Positions 34,639 to 44,052 of a DNA stretch of 64,000 bases are shown piece by piece; the stretch's first letter is position 1, and each line of letters opens with the position of its first letter. A program made the position numbers and the translations under genes. This stretch comes from Laburnicola sp. R22_1. Taxonomy: Eukaryota > Ascomycota > Dothideomycetes > Pleosporales > Didymosphaeriaceae. The stretch lies in NCBI GenBank assembly GCA_014281115.1, contig JACONQ010000013.1:982501-1046500 (forward strand), read 5' to 3'. A model generated the notes under the pieces. That model was not told where the DNA came from and did no database searches. It saw only the letters and a program-made list of their open reading frames with translations.

Positions 34639-36987
34639 TCATGATTCTTCGTGTACTTCGTTAATAGTGCCTGGTTTTGGTGCGAGGGGTGCCGAAGACG
34701 GGCCCACGAGGGAGCCGATGGACCCAATGCGCTCCTTTGGCGGGGGTTCGTCCTTCATGCACGCATTCTCGAGCATGTTGGTCCACTTTCCGCTGGTGCC
34801 AGCATGGCTATGCTTCAGGTGTTGTCGAAAGTGATCGGCGCGGAAAAATTTCTTGGCCTGATTACACTCTCCGAATTTGTGCACGTGATTTAAATGCTCA
34901 GTCCGCGCGTCCCAATTGGGCGGTAGTGGAAACTCGTCACCGCAATAGCCACAAACGTCGGCCACACCTGAATGGGTTGGCGACGGGTGGAAGGCGGCAT
35001 GGACACCCGCAAGTGCGGCGCACGACCACGAATGACGGCGAAGGTGGAGCGAGTTTTGGTGTCGCTCGGCTTCGTTTTTGTTCTTGAAGCGATTGTGACA
35101 AAACTGGCACGTGTATTGCTTCTCTAGCTCGTGGAGACTGTACGCCATGGTCAGCATGCTTCAACGAAATGGCGGGGGGGCCATGGAGGGTGCGACCTAC
35201 CGCAGCTCCTCTTCGCTGTCAAATTTCTTGGGCTTCTTCGGACAGCATTCGCAGATGTATGCCCCGGCGACACGGCCAACGACCGAGTTTTGTCGAGAGT
35301 GGAGCATGCTGTCGGTGGACATCTTCCGGACCTGGGGGTGTTCGTGCTCAGAGAGGCCTCGCTGGTGGTGCGGTCTCGACAGCGAGCCACGCGGACTAGG
35401 GTTTAGTGACCTGCTGCTAGCTGCATATGGCGAAACGGGGCCTAAATCCGCTTCCGCCGAGGGGGATAGCGCACTGGGCGAAAGACGTTGCTCCCCACTA
35501 TAGCTCGTCAGGCTACTGGCGGCAGAAAATCCAAACGAAGAGGCGAAAGACGCCGTGCGTTGACTGAGGCTCGAGACCGACGACAGCGATCCTTGCGCCA
35601 CCGAGAAGCGCGGTGCCGGTGGATTACGGCTGACGAGCATTTGCGCAGAACGGCGGTGGTACAGGTCAGCGTTGCCACTTCCTGTGGGCCGATCCTCACG
35701 CGCAGCCTCCGAGGGGGGAGAGGAAGCCCGTCGTTTCAGACCGGCTTTTAGGCCCGCGTGATATTCGTCGGACCCTGCAGGGCTGCGATCGTTGATGTTC
35801 AGGTCCCGCAAGCCGCTTTCTTCCATGCCAAACTCGGATTCGGTGAACATGTTGTGGTCGTAACTACCGCGGTGCACTGAACTCGTGTCGTCTAGGCCGG
35901 GTATCGAGATACTGCCGAACCGCCGCTGCTGGCCGTCTGCAGGGCCAGAATCGAGAATGGGGCTGCGATAACCAGAGTAGCCTGGGGATGCGGCACCGGA
36001 TGGCGGCCACCGCGACACGGGGGAATCAAGCGACGGCTGCAAATGGTCGGGCACCGAGAGCGGCTTCAACTTGCTAAACGCTGTATGCGCGTTCGGCGCA
36101 GATTCTTGGGTCGAGCCTGGGAGTGGCGGCGCGGTCGTTCTGGTGGGAGTATTAGGGCCGCCTATCTTGGATAGGAGCTGCTTGTCATAAGCGTGAGAGG
36201 ATGTCTCGAGCAGGCCTCGTCCTAATTGACGTTCGCTGGTAAATCTAAGGGCTCAAATGTTAGCAATTGCATGGAGAGTCTGAGCAGCCGTCAGGCATGC
36301 ATTGCACATGTGCTCGCAACATACGGAACTCTACAGGTGTTCTCTTCTCGGCCTTTATCTTGCGCTGGGCCAATTCTACTCAAGAGAAACGGAGAAGCCA
36401 TAGAGGACTAGGACAAAAGTCTGAGTACTATAGGTTACCCCAGGAGGCGCAAGACCAAGGCCGAATGTACTCAGACTGTTGTCCCGTGACTGTATGGTTT
36501 TTTTTGGAGGCAATAAAAGTCGAAACGAACGTCATACGTACTTGTGATTCGAGGATCTCTGTCGGGGGTGCCCGCTGTAGTCGTCGTCGCTCTGCTCCAA
36601 GCTCTCGTCGTCAAAAGACCTGGAGCCTGAAGACTCCCTTGCAGAAAACGGGTCTCCCGGGTGCTCGTGCGTACGTGCGGCGTCACCGCCAGATCCACTC
36701 AGCAGGCTTGAGCCCGGCTTGATTGCAGCATGCCTGTTCCCCTTGAAGCCGGTGTCCCTCGCGAAGTTTGTATTGTTGCTCCATGTCCAGCCCGGGTCTA
36801 CACCGCTCTCGCTGAGTTCCTCGCCAATGTAACGCGGCGGGGGCAACGGAGGTGGCACGTCTGGGCGCGCGCGAGGAATGGCCATTGCTCCTGGAGGACT
36901 CGGTTGGGAGGGACGGTAGTGGTTTGGCAGCGGGTAGCGGTGCAGCGAGGAGCCAGAAATACGTATGCTCGGGGTCGAGGGCGACAT
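34639..36987 (-). CDS. C2H2 zinc-finger protein, probable nuclear regulator
   Basis: Three exons (introns 36245-36541 and 35138-35200) give 662 residues. The first about 470 residues are Ser/Pro/Arg-rich and likely disordered, with many Ser-Pro and Arg-Ser sites. Finger-like units cluster near the C-terminus. The first is YICECCPKKPKKFDSEEELRLHELEKQ (split by the second intron), the second YTCQFCHNRFKNKNEAERHQNSLH, a regular C-x2-C-x12-H-x4-H. A third is VCGYCGDEFPLPPNWDARTEHLNHVH and a fourth CNQAKKFFRADHFRQHLKHSH. Such multi-finger C-terminal blocks occur in fungal transcription factors of unknown target. The first intron is 297 nt and contains a short inverted-repeat element (see 36411-36484). 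A second copy ends 19 bp upstream of the ATG. The start MSPSTPSIRI at 36987 is followed by a proline-rich segment. Confidence 0.83.
36411..36484. mobile_element. Short inverted-repeat element, copy A (MITE-like, 74 bp)
   Basis: The left end GGACAAAAGTCTGAGTAC (36411-36428) and the right end GTACTCAGACTGTTGTCC (36467-36484) are inverted repeats matching at 17 of 18 positions. It sits inside the first intron of the zinc-finger gene. The inner part shares GGCCGAA-ATGTACTC with copy B. No clear target-site duplication is visible, and there is no room for a coding region. Confidence 0.7.
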
Positions 36988-39478
36988 GGTCCTGATGCAG
37001 TACTAGGACAAAAGTATGAGTACTGGGTGTTAGGCTAGGATAGGGCCGAAGATGTACTCCCACTTTTGTCCAGCGGTGGAGCGGTGGGTAGCGGTGAGGT
37101 GGACGTGCAGGCGCTCGTCACCACTGGGCAGCTGAAGCGTGCCCGTCGCCACAGGAATGCCGCAGGTGTGGCGAGCGCGGAGGGTGAAGTGCTCGCAAGC
37201 AGAGGCGAGATGTGATGCAGGCGGGTGCGCACAGGCCGTGGGCTATAATAAGTAGACAGGACAGGCCAGGACAGGCCCGGGGCAGGCTGGCAGCGACGGG
37301 AGGGCCGACGACACAGGGGCACACGCGGGCGGGTGCAGGCGTGGGCTCGCCGGCGGCGACAACGACGCAATGAAGCGTCGTGGTGGACGCTGCACGGGCG
37401 TGGAGATGAGGCCGTGAGCGGCGCCCAATCCAATCCAGGCCGCAGCCCTACGCGTAGGGCTAAAGCTAAAGTCTGCGGGCCCTACAAGTGTGCGGCTCTA
37501 TTCGCGGAGCGTATAGAGGCGCGGTAGGGAGCTGGCACAGTCGAGCCGACCGAGACGCCTGTAGCGCGTTCAAGTACAAGAAGTGCAAACCACAGGACAG
37601 AGGGGCGGGCAGCTTCGTTGGACAGCGGGCTCCAAGCAAGAATGCCTCAGAGGCTCCAGCAGTCTCGCAGAGCGCCCGTCGGCGTGCGCAGGGGGCTGGG
37701 AGCTAGCACTGCGCTAACATAACATGGGCGGCCAGGAGGAGGACGAGGAGAGGCTCAAGGGGCGAAGGGCAAGCAAACAGGACGAGTTTTTCGACGGTGC
37801 AGCAGCAGACAAGATCCCACGGGGCCTTCTCAGCATAAAGGCGTCGCTCTGTGCTCTCATCCCGGCAGCCCGTTGAAAGTAGCCGGGCCTGGCGATTGGC
37901 CGCGGCCAGCCTTCTAGCACGGATGGTTCAGTGGACTACTTGGTGGCATACAACCCTTACTCGACCATGCTCGAGTACCACGCCATCGGTTCTCACAAGG
38001 CCTGCCGGAAATCTCAGGATGCACAGGGCGCTGCCCATGCCCACTGTGGTCGGTGACGCTGTCGTCGCGCCGGGAGAAGACGGAGAACACACCGTCCTCT
38101 GCTCGCCCTGTCTGCAGTGGGGGGTTGTTTCACCCGTGGGAATGAGCATGGCGGCCGAGATGCTGCATTGTGGGAATCAATCTACCCGCCCGCTCACCCG
38201 CACCCTCTGGCTCTGGCATCCAGTGATGGCCATCTCTTCACGAGCCGACGCAGCGTCCAGGAGAATCGACCAATGTAGTACGCAGCCGACCGAGGGCAAG
38301 CTCGGCGTGACGCTCTGGTATCCGCCAGTTTTCACTAGCAGCCTGTACAGCCCGGTCGCCAGGGCAAGCCTGAGGCTGCAGACACTGCGTGCGGCGTCTC
38401 TCCAAGCCGCCGGCGTCAGAGCGGCCAAGTGCAAGCGGGTAGCGGGAAAGGCCCGAGCGTGCTCGATACGACAGAAGCAAAGCATAGGGCTGGTAGGCTG
38501 ATAGGATTGCTGTTCACTCCATGGATCCATGGCAACCAAGCTGACATGCTCTTCTCGTCCGCCGCGGTTGGCGGAAGAGAAGCAACGGCCGCGCCATAAT
38601 CAGTGACACGGCACCTTGCAGGGCGGTCAAGACGGCCTGTCCAGCCGGGGCACCTAGCGGCTGGTGCGAGAAGATGACTGTCACGTTTCCTCTGTCTTCA
38701 GGCAGTAGTTCGTGCAGCGGACGTCCACGGCTGGTATGGGTACTCGTGCGCCGGTTTGGGGAAGATGATTGTTCCTGCCTCAAGGCCCAACCAATGCTGC
38801 TCCGAACGGCCCTCTGACGAACAGGTCTTCGCGTGGACCAAACTCTGCTTCCTCGGACTGATGCAATGAATAGCATGAGATGAGCGCGAGCAGTGGGCGT
38901 CGTGTGGGGATGCGGTTGTATTCTCCCGCTACCACGTCTAGACGTCACATCAGAAAAGACGCCCGGATCCTTCGAGAAGCTCTGACGTCCGAAGCGCCGC
39001 TCTGTTTCAACGCTCACCGGCCGTATCCCGCCTAGGTACAGCGTCGTGCCAACGTCGTCCGCTATTACAGTACCTGATGCCATGCGCTCGAGAAGGCTAC
39101 TGCCGCCGGTTTGTCGAGGCGGGATGTGCCCCGAGCGACCAAGCGCGTAGGGCTGAAGCATGGCGCTCCCCAGAACCTCGCCCTGCCGCACAGTCAAACG
39201 CACGCCACCTGGGCAGACTGACCTAAACGTGACCGTCCTATTCACCTCGTCGACGTGGAACGTAGCTACCGTTGCGCGTCCATTGCACCGCCGTGTCTTT
39301 ACCGTGTGCTTGGCCGTTGTGGCGGACGCACTCTGCGACCTCGGCGAAAAATTAGAAGCACACGGCACACGCAACAACAACAACGACGCCAACGCCTGCG
39401 TTGCCCGATATTGCTCACGAAAAGCGCTGCCGTCGCATCTCTGGTCTCCGAACATCGTCGGCTTACACGCCGCTGGCC
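36988..39478. promoter_or_regulatory. Long divergent intergenic region (zinc finger / Yvh1), GC-rich
   Basis: About 2.5 kb between outward-pointing genes. It is GC-rich with many short open frames on both strands; none shows family resemblance or splice structure, including a 313-codon frame on the minus strand (38514-39455). Besides inverted-repeat copy B, there are short AGGACAGGCC-type repeats near 37257-37284. Long 5' regulatory DNA for the zinc-finger gene is the likely content. Confidence 0.45.
37006..37071. mobile_element. Short inverted-repeat element, copy B (MITE-like, 66 bp)
   Basis: The left end GGACAAAAGTATGAGTAC (37006-37023) and the right end GTACTCCCACTTTTGTCC (37054-37071) match in inverted orientation at 16 of 18 positions and closely resemble copy A. 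It lies just upstream of the zinc-finger start codon, probably in the 5' UTR or core promoter. Both copies are preceded by ACTA. A transcript across it could fold into a hairpin. Confidence 0.7.
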
Positions 39479-40851
39479 ATGGCGCTCATTGACAAAGTTC
39501 CCGGCGACGTGCAGCTTTACATTGGCGGGTACGGGCCGCGAGCCAAAATCACGACTCTTGGAAGCTGACGAGTCGATAGCATGTTCACGTTACGCCGGCG
39601 TGACGCTCTGCAGCAGGTTAACATCACTCACGTGCTCTCGGTGCTGCGAATGCCGCTCGACGAGAACCTGTTTCGCCCGTTCAACCACCACGTAATCCAT
39701 GTGGATGACGTCGAGGACGAGAATTTGCTAGAGCATTTCCCAGCAACCAACCGGTTTATCCAAGAAGGACTTGATGGCGGTGGCGGAGTGCTTGTGCATT
39801 GGTAAGTTTAATCCCGGTGCAGCTGACCTGCACGTTCAAGCTTCTGCTGGCACACACACAACTTCACATAAAAAGGGGCTGAATGCTGCAATGCCGTTTT
39901 TTTCGCCTCTCTTGCGGTCACCAATGCTTCTGTCCGCGCGTCTTGCGTTGCATTGCCCTCGTATCCCCTGCTTGTCAAGAATTGCATGTTTGCCACATCT
40001 CTTTACCGCCACTCAGCCTCAAGGTTTCCATATGCCAACCATACCTGTTCTCTAGTGCCATGGGCAAATCACGATCAGCTACATGTGTTATCGCATACTT
40101 GATGCAAAAGCATCATATCAGCGTCTCGGAAGCGCTTTCGCATGTACGGCAAGCCCGGCCTATCGTCGAACCAAATGAAGGATTCATGAAACAATTGGAG
40201 TTGTATGGCGAAATGCAGACGCCTGAGAATGTTGAAGACACACCTGCCTATCAACGCTGGGTATATCAACGCGAGATCGAACTCAGCCGAGCTGTCGGCC
40301 AAGCGCCCGAGGCAGAGAAGATTCGGTTTGAAGATGAGCACGTTACCGACAAGGCTGCGAATTTTGAGCTGAGATGTCGCAAATGCAGGTCAGTAGAATG
40401 CGTCGCTCGGAAATTTACATACCTACCTTGACCGACTTTACCGCCCTCTGTTGCCCAGCGCTTACACTTGTGCAGGCGGTCCCTGGCGACATCTCAATAC
40501 GTTGTCACTCATAGGTCCTCGATGGGCACCGTTGATCAGAACGGAGCCCCATCTGCAGCAAGTCCACTTCGAGATTGTGCTCACTACTTCATGGACCCGT
40601 TATCGTGGATGCGTCCGGAATTGGAACAAGGCAAACTAGACGGTCGGCTCGAATGCCCAAAGTGCCATACCAACGTGGGAAAATATGCCTGGCAAGGGAT
40701 GCAATGCAGCTGCAACGAATGGATCGTTCCTGGAATCAGCCTATCTAGAAGCCGAGTGGACCAAGTGAAGAAGGCAACGGTATTTGAGATTCGCCGTCCA
40801 CCCTCGGTTGCGTCGGCCACCGGTCCCATAAGCGCACGGCAGAATCTATAA
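39479..40851 (+). CDS. YVH1: Dual-specificity protein phosphatase Yvh1/DUSP12
   Basis: Cysteine-based phosphatase with a zinc-binding C-terminus that also acts in 60S ribosome maturation (release of Mrt4) in yeast. Introns 39529-39579, 39802-40055 and 40389-40475 join four exons into 326 residues. The N-terminus DVQLYIGGMFTLRRRDALQQ and ITHVLSVLRMPLDE follow the family. The active site HCAMGKSRSA (H-C-x5-R) is rebuilt across the second splice, with Asp in VIHVDDVEDENLLEHF as the probable general acid. The C-terminal zinc domain shows RCRKCRRSLATS, then CAHYFMDPLSWM, and ECPKCHTNVGKYAWQGMQCSCNEW, matching the conserved Cys pattern. The second intron (254 nt) is longer than usual here. Start ATG 39479 gives MALIDKVPGDV. 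Confidence 0.92.
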
Positions 40852-40948
40852 AACTGGCTCAGCAATCGAATGTGATTGATTCCTTGCATATATCCGTACA
40901 TAATACAGTGGACCAAGCCGAGATCGGACTTCGGGACCTCGGGAGTGT

Positions 40949-40999
40949 ATTGGTCACGTGTTACCTGTCATGTGATGAATGCGCCTTGGGAGTATAAAT
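40949..40999 (+). promoter_or_regulatory. Promoter-like cluster: ATTGG, CACGTG, TATAAAT
   Basis: ATTGG (40949-40953, reverse CCAAT), the palindromic E-box CACGTG (40955-40960) and TATAAAT (40993-40999) lie in promoter order. An ATG follows at 41034 but opens only a 49-codon frame. It might drive a noncoding or small transcript; this is inferred from motif spacing only. Confidence 0.35.
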
Positions 41000-43409
41000 G
41001 GGCCCCGACCGGTCATTACAAGTTGGACGAAACATGCAATCTGCCTTGACACCCGAGAATATGGATCTCACCACTTCAATAATCGTCTACATGGTTCCCG
41101 ACATCCCTGCAGGTCCTACTTGCCTGATGCAGCGACCTCAGCCACCACGACAATACCGCATTTGGCAGCCGCACAAGCAGTGAGACATGTTCGTATCACC
41201 ACCAACCAGGCATTATCACAGGGATTGGTGCATCTCAGATACTCGATTCAGTATTGCGCCTCGCTTGTTGGGCTGGTACTGTTGGTGAGGGCTGAGTAGA
41301 TGCAGTTCTACTACTCTCTTCCTAGTTTGTAGCGTAACTGATGTATTGCTTACAGCTATAGTGTGCGTCGCTTCTTGTCCCAGAAGTAATGCCCGCAAGC
41401 CTCTAGTTTTTGCGAATAATTGCGGCTTTCATATTCCCGTGATTCTTCATTGTCAACAACTAGCAAATGGGAAGGGAAGGTCCCTCCCGCGTCGCCTTCC
41501 TGGGGCGTTCTGGGTATTGTGCATCGCAACTTCCTCATCCACACTTAATCACGTCATCATAATCTAACAATATTTGCCATCATGTACTATAGAAACATCG
41601 CACGACAGACCAGCCGACGGTCGACGCACGAGCGCACTTTCCGTGGCCGTGTGCTTGCACCTCTTCCCGACCCTTCCATCTTTCCACGCATGCACACTTC
41701 CCAGCCTCTGGCAATCCTTGGAACGCACAGGACTGTTTGTACAACTCACCACATGTGCCCGATCGAAGGATCCCGCTCAACCATTATCCGAGCGCGGCAG
41801 TAAGCGAAGGAACGGGCGGGTGCTTACACAGCACGGTGCACGTCTTGATCTGAGTATGTGCGGGCCATATGCAGTCTGATGTGGGATTCCTTCATTCGCG
41901 CAGAAATGGTCAGCATCTGCCCAGTGGTAACAAATCGCGATAGAACAAGACATATACCGAAGTGTTTGCTTGAATTCGGAATGTGCTGCCGAGTGTAGCC
42001 CATGCTTATCGCCATCGAGAGACTATTGCGTCTTCAAGGTCAACAGAAGCGCACCGACGGTTATAATGCTCTCAGATACCAGGATGATGGTTCGATGCCT
42101 TCACTATTAGGCAAGGCACCACGGAACGAGATCCCATTCCCTACGCCCTCTCGACCAGTTAACCCAACTCGCACGTAAAATAAGTAACCCCGGATCACAT
42201 CGTCCATGATACGAAAACGATACGAAGCGGCTTGTCATTGCTGCAGGGAAATTGGTCTGCATGCGGCTCGCATGACGTCGATTCAGGAAAGGAAGGTGCG
42301 GCCGCCTTGTCTCACGACGACGCAGCCAGACTTCAACATCGAAGAAACATGACCTATTGCCATCGTTTATCCCAGGGATTCAGATGCTGATCACTCTACA
42401 GAGGGAAGATACACTCCGTGTTGCCTGGGCTAGTGAACTGCGAGTCTCGCTCTAAGGTTCTGCCTATCAAACTGAGAATGTACATGTCTGTTTACTAATG
42501 TAACATCCTTAGACTGCGGTATAATCTCATCGACGATGTGCCAGGCGTCCAGACCAGTCCGAGCAGACGTTTCTGGCTCAGGCAGTGCCCGTTCAAACTC
42601 GACGATAACGAACAAGACCAAAACAGCAGTTAACGAGTTCCTAGGAGAAGGAATCCTTTATCCACCGTACAATGATCGACCAGCAAGCCCCACGCAAACG
42701 AAATTGCCTCCAACGCCCTTGCAGATCCAGGTCGGAAAATTCCCCCCACCAAATGATTCCGCCTGTCCAAGAAACGAAGGATGCCGCTAGCATCATCGCA
42801 CGCCAGTGCCACACTTCGAGACTCGAGTGTTGAAACCTGCCCTGCCCCACAGAACTTGTCCAAAAATCAAGACGTCGGCGCGCAGGGCGGTCAAGCTAGC
42901 GTAGAAGCTTAATCCCGCATTTTCTTCCTTGTAGAGCAAATTGGACGAGCGAAGGATCGAGGATTCCGCTCGAGGCCCCCCACGCCACTGAGCGGGATAT
43001 ACCGGCTTCATCGATATGCGGTGAGGAAGATGAGATAGGGCGTAGGTACTGTTGTGCGAGGTACCTGCATGTACCGTGTATCAGGCACCGCACACAAACG
43101 TGTAGGGTGTCGTATTGATTTGCAGACAGAGAGGCAACGTTATCGAGCAGTCTCCCTAGCTATGCATCCTGCTACACCTCTGCCATGCCTCTTCTCCGCA
43201 AAGAATTGTTCTTTTAACCTTGATGGATAGTCCGTCTGCCTGACTACCAGCTATACTTTGCCGTATACCAAGGCCCAAAATACCGAGACTACGACTTTTC
43301 ATCTATGTACTTGCTCGCCTTCGGATCGGTAACCCAGCCTACCCTTCACCATCCTACCGTACATAATCTTCCTTAACCAATGAATTACATAACCAAGAGC
43401 TGAACTCTT

Positions 43410-43440
43410 CACGTGGTGTATCGCACGACGATATATAAAT
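43410..43440 (+). promoter_or_regulatory. Promoter-like pair: CACGTG and TATATAAAT
   Basis: An E-box CACGTG (43410-43415) precedes TATATAAAT (43432-43440) by 16 bp. No gene is recognised downstream on this strand. Confidence 0.3.
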
Positions 43441-43820
43441 GAGCTGTGTACCACCACTAGTAGAAAACGTTTGTTTAACATTACATTACATTACATTACA
43501 TAGCACAGCATAACACTTCATTTCACCTCCTTCGCACCCAGAAAAGGAAAACAAAACGCTACAACTACGCCAACACCAACGCGCCACGCCACCCAATATC
43601 CCCATCTCCATCCCCATTCCCATCCCTATCCGACCCTATACCCAACCTCGAACAACACAGCAAAAAATTAAAGCACCAACCCACCATACATCTATCTCTG
43701 CATACCTTAAGAAAGGTAGCCGTAACTGAACAAACGTAGCATAGTATAGCATAGCGTAGCCTAGCTTAGCGGAACCTACACCAATACTCTACTATACCCA
43801 CTCTCCCTACGACATCCGAA

Positions 43821-43836
43821 CGCGCGCGCGCGTGCG

Positions 43837-43876
<40 letters not shown>

Positions 43877-43889
43877 CGTGTGTGTGTGT
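43821..43889. repeat. Compound dinucleotide microsatellite (CG)n(TA)n(TG)n
   Basis: Alternating CG, then about nine TA units, then about 17 TG units with one interruption. All are alternating purine-pyrimidine tracts. It lies about 160 bp beyond the stop of the Tag1-like gene. Confidence 0.95.
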
Positions 43890-44052
43890 CTAACAACACA
43901 CCCCCCACCCGTACCACCCAACAATACGATAAAAAGTAAAAAAAGGCATACAATACACGTACACAAAACCACGCTTCCCCCTTCCCTTCCCAATCCACCC
44001 CAATCCAACATACAACACCCACCACCACCACCTCCCCACCTCCCCACACCCA

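Larger units (their letters stand above)
40852..44052. other. Gene-poor 3.2-kb gap with two orphan promoter-like clusters
   Basis: Convergent Yvh1 and Tag1-like genes flank it. I see no supportable coding region. Two places combine a CACGTG E-box with a TATAAAT motif (about 40949-40999 and 43410-43440). Simple repeats are frequent: (ATTAC)n near 43478-43500, AGCATAGT-like units near 43735-43770, and the compound microsatellite at 43821-43889. A B-box-like GGTTCGATGCC at 42089 has no accompanying tRNA fold. Confidence 0.45.

Noticed and set aside
38514..39455. 313-codon minus-strand open frame upstream of Yvh1
   Set aside because: No family resemblance, Arg/Ser-rich composition expected from GC-rich noncoding DNA, no start or splice context.
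42089..42099. tRNA B-box-like GGTTCGATGCC
   Set aside because: No A-box at proper spacing and no acceptor or anticodon stem can be formed around it.
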